A DNA stretch of 64,000 bases from Nevskia sp. (lineage in GTDB: Bacteria > Pseudomonadota > Gammaproteobacteria > Nevskiales > Nevskiaceae), in NCBI GenBank assembly GCA_023229645.1, contig JALNYU010000007.1:135934-199933 (forward strand), written 5' to 3'. Of this stretch, positions 1 through 8,244 are shown piece by piece. Under the pieces are notes generated by a model. It did no database searches. It was not told where the DNA came from and worked only from the letters and a program-made list of their open reading frames with translations. Numbering within the stretch: the first letter of the stretch is position 1; each line of letters starts with the position of its first letter. Both the position numbers and the translations under genes were made by a program.

Positions 1-169
1 GTATCTTTGCTAATGGTTGCAGAAAATGAATAACTAAATTGCTCTTTTTGAATCTTGTAGTGAGTCCATTTTGGAACCATGTTTTTGCGACATTAATTCT
101 CTTTCATTAGGGCCTTAGCCGAGGCATCCCTTCTGCCAAGGCCAGCACAGAATATATTCCATCAATGCG
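1..169. other. Window edge, no gene seen
   Basis: AT-rich sequence downstream of the araC-type gene. No open frame with protein-like character and no clear hairpin followed by a T-run is visible here. It may be the tail of an intergenic region whose other half lies outside the window. Confidence 0.4.
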
Positions 170-1219
170 CTAGAGCCCGTGCTGGCGCAGCCACTGACTG
201 TAATCTTGCACCGGCGAAAAACCCGATTTTGACTGCATAGGCGCCACGTGGTGACGGGCTTCTACGCATTCCCTTGGCGTATAGCCAAAATAGCTTTTAA
301 ACGTTCGTGAGAACTGAGTATCGCTGCTAAATCCACACCGATACGCAATAGCGGAAATTCGTCGACTGGTCGTTGGCGACGCGATCAGTGCCGTTCGCGC
401 TCTAATCAAGCGACAACGGCGGATATAGCAGGCGACACCGCCCTGCTCAGAAAACAACCGATATAGCGTTGACCGCGAAAGGCCCAGTTGCTTGCAAATG
501 CTCTCTTGGTTTAAGTCTGGCATCTGCAGGTTGTCATCGACATAACGCTTGATCTTTTCCATCACCGAGCTATCGGTATCTGACCCAACAGCGTCGGCGC
601 CGTTCGACTCCCCCGCGAGCATGCCGAGCAGTAGCGCTGCCGTCGCCTGCGCCGCGTGATTTAATTCATAGAGGGTTAGCGTATTGATGCGATTGAATAA
701 CGACGATAGTACCTGCGCGAATACTTTGCTCATGTCGCCGTCGAGCATCAGGCCGTGCAATGGCGTGCTTCGGCGCACGATTAGTGCGCGCGGCACCGTC
801 AAAACGATCACATCGCCCGGCGTAAGCTGCATGCAGTAGGGGCGGGCAATATCCAGCACAAATAGTTGATCAGGCTGCAGCCGCACCTGCTGCCCGTCGA
901 CCTCCAACAGGATGCCGGCTGAAACGCTCAGGCAAACGTAGTAAAAGTCAAAGCCGTCGTTCCGAATGAGCGATGGCGTTCGACGTAAGGAATAGCACTG
1001 ATCTAGCCTTTCTTCGCCAGCCGCAAGGCGCTGCGAACCAAATGAAAATTGCCCGAGTGGAACTTCGGAGTGCTCGTAGTGCAACAACTCGTTTCCCCGG
1101 CAGACAGGCTGCATTTCGCACAAAGCATTGTATGTGCGCCAAACATCCAATCTACTTTCCAGCGGGAAATCAAACGTTGAGAACCGGAAGCTCGCAGACT
1201 TTGCAATTTCGCTGATCAT
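170..1219 (-). CDS. AraC-family transcriptional regulator
   Basis: A 349-residue DNA-binding regulator. The last ~110 residues carry the two helix-turn-helix units of the AraC family; the second has the family hallmark pattern (IAYRCGFSSDTQFSRTFK, then YFGYTPRE). The first ~200 residues resemble the AraC_binding_2 cupin-like sensor domain of FeaR/NahR-like activators, expected to bind a small ligand that is not predictable here. It is followed 105 bp away by the co-oriented upstream MFS exporter gene, so the two might be functionally linked, but no target can be assigned. The ATG at 1219 has no strong Shine-Dalgarno sequence; it is kept because MISEIAK is followed at once by family-like sequence. 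Confidence 0.85.
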   Translation of the reverse strand: MISEIAKSASFRFSTFDFPLESRLDVWRTYNALCEMQPVCRGNELLHYEHSEVPLGQFSFGSQRLAAGEERLDQCYSLRRTPSLIRNDGFDFYYVCLSVSAGILLEVDGQQVRLQPDQLFVLDIARPYCMQLTPGDVIVLTVPRALIVRRSTPLHGLMLDGDMSKVFAQVLSSLFNRINTLTLYELNHAAQATAALLLGMLAGESNGADAVGSDTDSSVMEKIKRYVDDNLQMPDLNQESICKQLGLSRSTLYRLFSEQGGVACYIRRCRLIRARTALIASPTTSRRISAIAYRCGFSSDTQFSRTFKSYFGYTPRECVEARHHVAPMQSKSGFSPVQDYSQWLRQHGL

Positions 1220-1324
1220 GGTTTTTCATCGGGCAGGAGAATCGACGACGCCAAACTCCGCAGCAGAGGCGAGCGGCGTCTTCGGATAAAGGCACTCAGT
1301 TCATTGGCACTGTTCGTATGCGGG

Positions 1325-2554
1325 TTATGGCGAGGCCACGGGCATGACGATGACCTCCGCGCGGTCCACCGTTACCGCCCAAAATACCAATGCTAGGGCG
1401 CTGATTGCGGCGCCGAATAGGCAGACCCCGACCCAACCTTGGGCGGCATAAATCGCGGTGGAGGCTAGTGAACCAACTGCGCTGCCAATCGAATAAAACA
1501 CCATGTAGCAAGCGGTTAATCGGCTCCGTGCCTCAGGGCGAACAGCGTAGATTAGGCTCTGATTCGTCACGTGAATCGCTTGGATAGCCAAGTCTAGGGC
1601 GACGATTCCGACGGCCAATGCCCACAACGATTTATTGAGGTGCGCAATGGCCAGCCATGAAAGCAGCAGCAAGCCGAGCGACAGGCCAGTTGTGCGTTGG
1701 CCCCAACCGAGATCAGCCCAGCGCCCCGCCTTGACCGCTGCCATCGCGCCGGCGATGCCAATCAGGCCAAATGCCCCAATAGCGGTGTGCGATAACGATA
1801 GTGGGGGCGCACTTAGCGGCAATACCAGCGGCGTCCAGAGAACATTGAACGCGCAGAACATAAGCAGCGCGATGACTGCACGTGCGCGCAAAACCGGCTC
1901 CTCCATGAGCAAGCGCGCCGTCGAACGCAATAGACTCGAATACGATAGCGAAGGACGCGGCGCCGTTTCGCTCGGCAGCAGCAAAAATAACGCAGCCGCA
2001 ACGGCCGCTGTTAGCCCTGCCGAGCACAAAAATACCGCGCGCCAGCCCGCAATATCAGCAACCCAACCAGCGACTACACGTGCCGTAAGGATGCCGAGCA
2101 CCACGCCACTCGTCACGATACCGACGATCCGCCCTCGGCTGCTATCGTCGGCAAGCGCGCTGGCGTAGGCAACCAATGTCTGCGTGACGACAGCAAGCAC
2201 GCCGACTGCGACGAGGCCACACATCAACGCCGCTGCCGTTTTTGCTGCCGATACAGCGATCAGCGCAAGCACTGACAGCAGCATCTGCCCCGTAATCAGT
2301 TGCCGCCGGTTCAGAAGATCGCCGAGAGGGACCAGAAAGATGAGGCCTAGGCCGTAACCGATTTGTGTCCACGTTATAACGGAACCGATGTAGGCTTTAT
2401 CGGCACCGAACTCCGTGGCGATTGCATCGAGCAACGGCTGCGCGTAATAAACGTTGGCGACGGCCAGCCCACACGCGGTTGATAGCAATAAGGTCATCGG
2501 CCGCGATAGCACCGGAGCCGTTCTGGCAGATGAATCGACATGTTGCAGCAGCAC
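1325..2554 (-). CDS. MFS transporter, drug/metabolite efflux type
   Basis: A major facilitator superfamily protein of ~409 residues with about 12 hydrophobic segments. The opening GLAVANVYYAQPLLDAIA and the loop-2/3 motif GDLLNRRQLI resemble the YnfM/YgaY group of proton-driven exporters. The long frame could begin at a TTG at 2581, but a GTG at 2554 is preceded by GGAGGG at a spacing of about 7 nt, so I place the start there. The gene is divergent from a TetR-type regulator 160 bp away, the classic layout of a repressor-controlled efflux pump. The substrate is unknown. Confidence 0.85.
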   Translation of the reverse strand: MLLQHVDSSARTAPVLSRPMTLLLSTACGLAVANVYYAQPLLDAIATEFGADKAYIGSVITWTQIGYGLGLIFLVPLGDLLNRRQLITGQMLLSVLALIAVSAAKTAAALMCGLVAVGVLAVVTQTLVAYASALADDSSRGRIVGIVTSGVVLGILTARVVAGWVADIAGWRAVFLCSAGLTAAVAAALFLLLPSETAPRPSLSYSSLLRSTARLLMEEPVLRARAVIALLMFCAFNVLWTPLVLPLSAPPLSLSHTAIGAFGLIGIAGAMAAVKAGRWADLGWGQRTTGLSLGLLLLSWLAIAHLNKSLWALAVGIVALDLAIQAIHVTNQSLIYAVRPEARSRLTACYMVFYSIGSAVGSLASTAIYAAQGWVGVCLFGAAISALALVFWAVTVDRAEVIVMPVASP

Positions 2555-2633
2555 GATGAACCCTCCGTAGTTCAGCGGCAAAATCTACGCAGCAGCACGA
2601 GGCAGATCTTGCTTATAATTATTTATCAATCGC

Positions 2634-2647
2634 TACATAATTATGTA
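2634..2647. promoter_or_regulatory. Perfect palindrome, likely TetR operator
   Basis: TACATAATTATGTA is a perfect 14-bp palindrome in the only AT-rich part of the gap between the divergent MFS and TetR-type genes. For the MFS gene (minus strand) the element TTACAT, 17 nt, TAAATA overlaps it, so a bound repressor would block that promoter. Seen: the palindrome and its position. Inferred: binding by the neighbouring TetR-type protein. Confidence 0.55.
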
Positions 2648-2716
2648 ACTCGATTTCTTAGCGGCCTGTCAAGCTAAGCGTCCCGCCGTTATCCGCCCAG
2701 GAAAGGAACCACAAAG

Positions 2717-3310
2717 ATGGCCAGACCCCGTGAATTTGATCGCCAGGCGGCCCTAAAAGTCGCGATGGATCTCTTTTGGCAGCGCGGTTATGAAGGGGTT
2801 TCGGTGGCAGATCTCACAGCCGCGATGAAAATCGCCCCGCCGAGCCTGTATGCGGCATTCGGCAGCAAGGCTCAGCTCTACAGAGAGGTGCTTGATGCAT
2901 ATCAACGTCGGCCGGGCGCCGTCTCTTTGGTCGCACTGGACGACGCCGGATCCGTGCGCGAGAACGTTTCTGCGCTACTTTATTCCGCCGCGAATACCGC
3001 GACGGAGCTTTCCCCACCGCTGGGCTGCATGATCCTAAACGGTATGCTGGCCTGCAGCCGGGACAACCTGGAGCTGGCCGACTTAACAGTAGAACTGCGG
3101 CAAGATTTGATTGAAGCGTTGCGGCGCCGTTTCCAACGCGCAATTCGCGAAGACGAACTGACCGCCGACTTCGATGCAGACATCTCTGCCCGCTATTTCG
3201 CGGCGATCATCCAGGGTATTTCAGTACAAGCGCACGACGGCGCGCGCTGGCCCGAGTTGGTTGCGCTCATTGAACTCGCACTGGAAATGCTCGCGCCGAT
3301 TGAAGACTAA
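2717..3310 (+). CDS. TetR/AcrR-family transcriptional regulator
   Basis: A 197-residue repressor-type protein. Residues ~10-55 form the TetR helix-turn-helix (ALKVAMDLFWQRGYEGVSVA, then MKIAPPSLYAAFGSK), and the remainder is an all-helical ligand-binding domain of the TetR_C type (GCMILNGMLACS). The start MARPREFD is typical of this subgroup, and an AGGAAAGGAA purine run precedes the ATG. Its divergent position next to the MFS exporter suggests it controls that gene and itself through the palindrome at 2634. Confidence 0.88.
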   Translation: MARPREFDRQAALKVAMDLFWQRGYEGVSVADLTAAMKIAPPSLYAAFGSKAQLYREVLDAYQRRPGAVSLVALDDAGSVRENVSALLYSAANTATELSPPLGCMILNGMLACSRDNLELADLTVELRQDLIEALRRRFQRAIREDELTADFDADISARYFAAIIQGISVQAHDGARWPELVALIELALEMLAPIED

Positions 3311-3769
3311 GTGCCGGGGCGGCCTAGGAACAACCCGGCACACACCAGAGCAAAGGTTCACGGCGGGTCGCTCCCGAAGCCAGTCGCAGCGCAGACAATC
3401 TCGGCGGAACTTGTGACTCTAGCGCTACAAGCAGGGGCGGTGAAGTGCCTGCGTGGCGCATTCAAGCGCTTATATTTTGGAAAAAGTCTTCAAAGTCTAG
3501 TCGCTGTTCGAAGATCAACGCTTCCCCGTACCGCTGCTCGCCGGGGATCGGGGCGTGTACACAGGACTCGAGTCAGTGATCGAAGGCGGCTTCACCAAGG
3601 TGTCGAATAAGCTCGGCAGATGATCGGCTTCTCGCTTGTGAAACCGACAATCTGCTCCGCCGGACGCGGACCCTTCATCACGGGGCGATGCAGTCACAGT
3701 AAACGCCGGCTGCGATAGGGGCCGATTCCTTCTTGTTGGGTTCCTCTGTATCACCTTGATCGCCCACAC
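3311..3769. other. Gene-poor gap with possible gene remnant
   Basis: 459 bp between the TetR-type gene and hsdM. Short frames on both strands have no protein-like composition. On the plus strand, 3504-3623 encodes a 39-residue tail (LFEDQRFPVPLLAGDRGVYT and on to NKLGR, stop) that looks like genuine coding sequence cut at its 5' side by a TAG at 3498. I do not recognise the family. This could mark the left junction of the restriction-modification island. Confidence 0.35.
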
Positions 3770-5242
3770 CTACGCCCCTTTCGCGCCCAATTCTTCCGCT
3801 ACGGCCTGAAACGCCTCCAGCGCAGCCTGAAGGTTATCGACGATCTGCGCAGCGATCACATCGGGCGGCGGCAGGGTGTCGATGTCATCGAGGCTGTCGT
3901 CTTTGAGCCAGAAGATGTCGAGGTTAAGCTTGTCGCGCTTCAGTAGCTCATCAACACTGAACCGCTTAAACCGGTTGCTTTCCTTGCGCTTGCTGATGTT
4001 GCCGGCGCGATAGCTGGCCGCGAAATCGTCCAGGTCCGACACCTTCAGCGGATTTTTCTTCAGCGTGAAGTTGGTGTTGGTGCGCAGGTCGTAAACCCAG
4101 AGCGCCTTCGTGTTCGGCTTGTTGTCGGCGCGCGGTGCGTGCTTGTCAAAGAACAGCACGTTGGCCTTCACACCATTGGCGTAGAAGATGCCAGTCGGCA
4201 GACGCAGCAGGGTGTGGAATTTGAACTGCGTCAGCAGGCGACGGCGGATGCCCTCGCCCGCGCTGCCCGCCTCGAACAGCACGTTGTCCGGCAGCACCAC
4301 GCCAGCGCGGCCGTTGCTCTCCATGATGGTGAGAATGTGCTGCATGAAGTTGAGCTGCTTGTTCGAGGTCGTGAACTTGAAGTCCCCGCGCTCGTAGCTC
4401 TCCTGCTCGGTTTTTACCGCGCCGTCATCGCCGATGACCCGGTAGCTGCTCTTCTTGCCGAACGGTGGATTGGTCAGGATCACGTTGTAGCGGTCGCCCG
4501 GATCGCTGGCCAGCGCATCGCCGGACTTGATCGGGCTCTCGCCGTTACCAATGCCGTGCAGGTAGAGGTTCATGCCGCAGAGGCGCACGACTTCGTCAAC
4601 GATGTCCGTGCCGCTCAAAGACTGCTCACGGAGCTTGCGCTGATTACTGCGGTCCTGCGCGCCGGGCTGCTGGCGCATGTGCTCGTAGGCGGACAGCAGG
4701 AAGCCGCCCGTGCCACAGGCCGGGTCATGCACGGTTTCGCCGATGCGCGGGTCGATCAGCTTGGTCATCACGTCAATCAGCGGGCGCGGCGTGAAGTACT
4801 GGCCAGCGCCGGATTTCACCTCGGCCGCGTTCTTCTCCAGCAGGCCCTCATAGATCGAGCCCTTCACGTCAACGCCGATGCCGATCCAGGTTTCGTCGTC
4901 GATCAGCGACACGATCTTTTTCAATTTGGCCGGGTCGGTCAGCTTGTTCTGCGCCTTGCGGTAGATGGTGCCGATCAGCCCTCTCTCCTCGGCCAGCGCC
5001 TCCAGCGTGTGGCGGTATTGCAGTTCCAGCGCGTCCCCCGACAGCAGCCCAAGCTTCTCCCAGCGCCACTTCGCTGGGATGATTGAGGGCTCGTTCAGAT
5101 ATTCCGTGCGCTCCTGGTCCATCTTCAGGAACAGCAGGAAAGTGATCTGCTCGATGTAGTCGCCGTAGCTGATGCCCTGGTCGCGGAGCACATGGGCGTA
5201 GTTCCAGACCTTGGAGACCAGCGTGCTGTAGTCAGCGGCCAT
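3770..5242 (-). CDS. hsdM: Type I restriction enzyme, DNA methyltransferase subunit
   Basis: A 490-residue N6-adenine methyltransferase, the modification subunit that with HsdS methylates host target sites and with HsdR forms the restriction complex. Visible parts: an N-terminal HsdM_N helical domain (~1-130), AdoMet motif I DPACGTGGF at ~173-181 and catalytic motif IV NPPF at ~258-261. It is separated from hsdS by a truncated hsdM copy and fic, an unusual order. The 145 bp upstream of its ATG are AT-rich and contain TATAAT at 5299-5304 (minus strand), so it may have its own promoter besides read-through from fic. Length is normal for the family, so it should be active. Confidence 0.95.
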   Translation of the reverse strand: MAADYSTLVSKVWNYAHVLRDQGISYGDYIEQITFLLFLKMDQERTEYLNEPSIIPAKWRWEKLGLLSGDALELQYRHTLEALAEERGLIGTIYRKAQNKLTDPAKLKKIVSLIDDETWIGIGVDVKGSIYEGLLEKNAAEVKSGAGQYFTPRPLIDVMTKLIDPRIGETVHDPACGTGGFLLSAYEHMRQQPGAQDRSNQRKLREQSLSGTDIVDEVVRLCGMNLYLHGIGNGESPIKSGDALASDPGDRYNVILTNPPFGKKSSYRVIGDDGAVKTEQESYERGDFKFTTSNKQLNFMQHILTIMESNGRAGVVLPDNVLFEAGSAGEGIRRRLLTQFKFHTLLRLPTGIFYANGVKANVLFFDKHAPRADNKPNTKALWVYDLRTNTNFTLKKNPLKVSDLDDFAASYRAGNISKRKESNRFKRFSVDELLKRDKLNLDIFWLKDDSLDDIDTLPPPDVIAAQIVDNLQAALEAFQAVAEELGAKGA

Positions 5243-5387
5243 TGCGTGCGGCCCGCCCGTTCAACGTGTAACAGCAAATCATTGTTTATATGATGTAAAT
5301 TATAAAAATCCGGATTCGGATGTGATAAACGCAGGCAGCGGCAGCCTTAATTTAGGCCATCTTTTAATTAATGCAAAACCAGTTTCC

Positions 5388-6521
5388 TTAATTTACGAAC
5401 AGTTTTAAGTAACGATCGAACACATACAGCCGGTCGCGCATCTGGCCTGTGGTTTCGACCAAAAGCCCCTTGCTTTCCAGATCCCGGATCAGGGCGTGTG
5501 CGGTGGGCTTGGACACGGACAGTTCCTGCGCCAGATCCGCAGCCGCAATCACCGGGCAGCGGTACAGCACGCTCAGCGCCGCGCGGGCATTCGGCACCCG
5601 CTTGCCCAGCGCGGCTACACGCTCCTCGGCGTCCGTGCGCAGCAACAAAATCTGCCGGAACACATCGCGCCCCTTGGTCGCCGTCTCCGCAACCCCGTTG
5701 AGGAAGAAGCGCACCCAATGGATCAAGTCATTGCTCATGCGCACGCGCGTCAGCGCGTCGTAGTAGCTGGCCCGGTTGCGCTCGAAAAAATCGGACAGGT
5801 ACAGCGAAGGCTTGGCCAGGATGCCGTGGCTGACCAGATACAACGGCACCAGCAACCGACCGATACGCCCGTTGCCGTCGAGGAACGGATGGATGGTCTC
5901 GAACTGGTAATGACTGATCGCAACACGTACCAGATGTGGCACCGTCACCGCATCGTTGTGCCAGAACTGCTCAAGGTCACTCATCAGCTCCGGCACGCCG
6001 TCATGATGTGGCGGAATGAAAGCGGCGTCGGCAAGGCTGGAGCCGCCGATCCAGTTCTGGCTACGGCGGAACTCCCCCGGCTGCTTGTGCTCGCCACGTA
6101 CGCCCTGCATCAGCACCTCGTGCGCCTGCCGCAACAGGCGGTTCGACAACGGCAAACTCGCCAGCGCTGCAATCGAGTCATTCAAGGCTTCGATGTAGTT
6201 GCGCACCTCGCGCCAGTCGTCCCGCTTCTCGGGCCGGATGTGCTCCTCCGAGAGCAGCGCCTCGTCGATGCCGGTCTGCGTGCCTTCGATGCGGCTGGAG
6301 GTCTGCGCCTCCTTGACCAGATGCATCCGGATGAACAGATCGATGTCCGGAACGATCAACGAGAACGCATTGAGTTCGCCGAGCGCGCGGTTGGCCGTTT
6401 CCAGCAGCAGGTGAATGGTCGGGTCTTCCCAGGTCCAGTCATGGTTGACCGGCGTCGGCTCGAAGCTCTTGTACTGAAGTCGCTGCTGCCGACGGCCGGC
6501 TTTGAATGTTTCGAATTTCAT
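5388..6521 (-). CDS. fic: Fic family protein (probable AMP-transferase)
   Basis: A 377-residue Fic protein, a family that usually transfers AMP from ATP to hydroxyl side chains of target proteins. The catalytic loop HPFLDGNGRIGR at ~211-222 matches HxFx(D/E)GNGRxxR fully. An N-terminal SxxxEG segment (S76 to G81, within TSSRIEGT) matches the built-in inhibitory helix of class II Fic enzymes, so it is probably autoinhibited. Residues ~310-377 look like a winged helix (AADLAQELSVSKPTAHALIR). The ATG overlaps the stop of the upstream hsdM fragment (ATGA), so it is translated as part of the hsd operon. Fic genes inside type I operons recur in bacteria, but their role there is not settled. Confidence 0.9.
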   Translation of the reverse strand: MKFETFKAGRRQQRLQYKSFEPTPVNHDWTWEDPTIHLLLETANRALGELNAFSLIVPDIDLFIRMHLVKEAQTSSRIEGTQTGIDEALLSEEHIRPEKRDDWREVRNYIEALNDSIAALASLPLSNRLLRQAHEVLMQGVRGEHKQPGEFRRSQNWIGGSSLADAAFIPPHHDGVPELMSDLEQFWHNDAVTVPHLVRVAISHYQFETIHPFLDGNGRIGRLLVPLYLVSHGILAKPSLYLSDFFERNRASYYDALTRVRMSNDLIHWVRFFLNGVAETATKGRDVFRQILLLRTDAEERVAALGKRVPNARAALSVLYRCPVIAAADLAQELSVSKPTAHALIRDLESKGLLVETTGQMRDRLYVFDRYLKLFVN

Positions 6522-6691
6522 GCAATGGCCTCGACAGCCCAGGTGCGCTTACGGCCCATCTTCAGGAACAGCAGGAAAGTGATCTGCTCGATGGCGTTGC
6601 CGCAGCGGATGCCACGTTCGCGCAGCACATGCGCAAAGCTCCAGACCTTGGAGACGAGGCTGCAGTAGTCGTTGCCGTTGTTACTGCTCAT
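6518..6691 (-). pseudogene. Truncated duplicate of the hsdM 5' end
   Basis: A 57-residue frame (MSSNNGNDYCSLVSKVWSF onward, ending MGRKRTWAVEAIA) that copies the first ~42 residues of HsdM: LVSKVW, then AHVLR, then EQITFLLFLKM are shared, also at the nucleotide level, after which it diverges and stops. It overlaps the hsdS stop (ATGA) at its start and the fic ATG (ATGA) at its end, so the operon keeps an unbroken chain of coupled starts. It is most simply the stump of the original hsdM that once followed hsdS, left when fic and a second hsdM copy came in. A role as a translational bridge for fic is possible. Confidence 0.85.
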
Positions 6692-8244
6692 GCGGGTTCT
6701 TGGGTCTTGGACTTGCGACCGCGCTGGGGCTGGGCGGGCGCTTCGCTACGTTCTGCCGCGATACGTTCAAGCAATTCAGAGGCTGGCTCGTCCGCAGCGT
6801 TCTGACTTACGAGACCTCCGCAAAAAGCAGTTTGCAATACAGAGTGTCGCAGCGCGTTTGAGAGGCGCGTCTGCATGACGAGTCCTTTTCTGTTCTCGCT
6901 GATCTGCGACGTAAGCTCTGCGGATTGATCGAGAATCTGCCGCTGCTCTTCTAACGATGGAAGGGGGAACCCGAACTGCGTCAGGATGGATTTGTTCAGG
7001 CCCGGCCGAGTCTGTCCTCGAACGTTACCGAACATCTGAGCGCGAACGGACGGGCTTCCCAACACGCAGAGGTTCACGAATTCGGGTATCACGAGATCCT
7101 GATCGAGCGTAAAGCGGTACACATGCTTCGTGATGATTGCGGGCTCGATGTCTTCAGGTAGGACGCAGGTACGCCCAACAGTTGCCATAACTGTGATGAG
7201 AAAATCCTTCGGTCGTGCCGCGTACTTCTTGAGCTGTTCAAATTTCTCGTCGCTGATCCGATTCTGTGAGCCCGGCGAAAACCAGCCGTCTCGCACGTTG
7301 TCGATTCCGATGACGAGCTTGCCCTCGCTCTGAAATTCGGAGTGAAGGAGGTTGCTACCAAAGGGACCGCTTTGTATGGCTCGATCGACAGGCGCAGCGA
7401 ATTGGTTGAGCGAGGCCCATACCCAACCCTCAGGCAACTCCGGCAGGTCAGTGGTTTCGGGCGCCACCGGCTCCTCGTACTTCAGCTTCCACTTGTCGTT
7501 GGCGGGCGTGACGCCCTTGGCCTTCATCTTGTCCAACTCGGCCTTTTCCCAGGCTACGCGGCGGGCCTTGAGGATGCGGGTGAGGAGGGTTTCGCCGGAT
7601 TCGAGCTGGTGCTGGTTCTTCTCGCGCCAGTTGCGCGTGAGTTCGCCGGTGACGGCGGCCTTGAGGACTGACTGGCGGTAACGCTCCACCAGCTTCTGCA
7701 CCCGCTCCAGCGCGCGCTCGCCTTCGTCGATGCGGCTGAAGAGTTCGTCGATCTTGGAGACGATGCGCTGCTGCTCTGGCTTGGGGCAGATCGGGAGTTC
7801 AATCGAAGCCAGCGTCGTTGCATTGACGTTGCCCAGTAGCCCGCCCTTCTTCAGCCCAATCTGTTGCCAATACGAGGCCGACTGGAAGAAGTAGTACAGA
7901 TAAGCAGGCACGATCTCCGAAGCCGGAGAAATCCGAATTAGATACGACGCGAAAACTGTAGGCCCTGGAACAAAGGAAATCAGAATGCTCTTCCCGACGG
8001 TGCCACCAGTTCGTGCCACAAGCAGGTCGCCACTTGAGATGGAGTATTTGTCGACGTCACGCTCAGCAATCTCGCAAAAAGGCACGCCGTCCCAGTTCAC
8101 GGCCCCGTCTTGAATGTCTGTAATCCGCAGAAATCGCGGACCACATTCGATCTCAGATGCCGAGGCGGTATATCCGTATTGCGTAGTTGGGCATACGGTG
8201 CCGACAGTAGTCAGTGCCCAGCCCGACGGCAATGAATCCGTCAT
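6688..8244 (-). CDS. hsdS: Type I restriction enzyme, specificity subunit
   Basis: A 518-residue HsdS, the DNA-recognition subunit shared by methylase and restriction complexes. It shows the usual two-halves layout: target-recognition domain 1 (~1-155), a conserved helical spacer (EQQRIVSKIDELFSRIDEGE and following, ~157-210), target-recognition domain 2 (~270-425, opening LPEGWVWASL), and a second helical region (LEEQRQILDQ, ~425-480). The two halves would read the two parts of a split target; the sequence read cannot be predicted by eye. The ATG overlaps the hsdR stop (ATGA). A basic tail (QPQRGRKSKTQ) ends the protein. Confidence 0.95.
   Translation of the reverse strand: MTDSLPSGWALTTVGTVCPTTQYGYTASASEIECGPRFLRITDIQDGAVNWDGVPFCEIAERDVDKYSISSGDLLVARTGGTVGKSILISFVPGPTVFASYLIRISPASEIVPAYLYYFFQSASYWQQIGLKKGGLLGNVNATTLASIELPICPKPEQQRIVSKIDELFSRIDEGERALERVQKLVERYRQSVLKAAVTGELTRNWREKNQHQLESGETLLTRILKARRVAWEKAELDKMKAKGVTPANDKWKLKYEEPVAPETTDLPELPEGWVWASLNQFAAPVDRAIQSGPFGSNLLHSEFQSEGKLVIGIDNVRDGWFSPGSQNRISDEKFEQLKKYAARPKDFLITVMATVGRTCVLPEDIEPAIITKHVYRFTLDQDLVIPEFVNLCVLGSPSVRAQMFGNVRGQTRPGLNKSILTQFGFPLPSLEEQRQILDQSAELTSQISENRKGLVMQTRLSNALRHSVLQTAFCGGLVSQNAADEPASELLERIAAERSEAPAQPQRGRKSKTQEPA

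Noticed and set aside
4139..5086. 315-codon open frame on the plus strand
   Set aside because: Antisense to hsdM motifs; no family features.
5496..6668. 390-codon open frame on the plus strand
   Set aside because: Antisense to fic and the hsdM stump; composition typical of a shadow frame and no motif.
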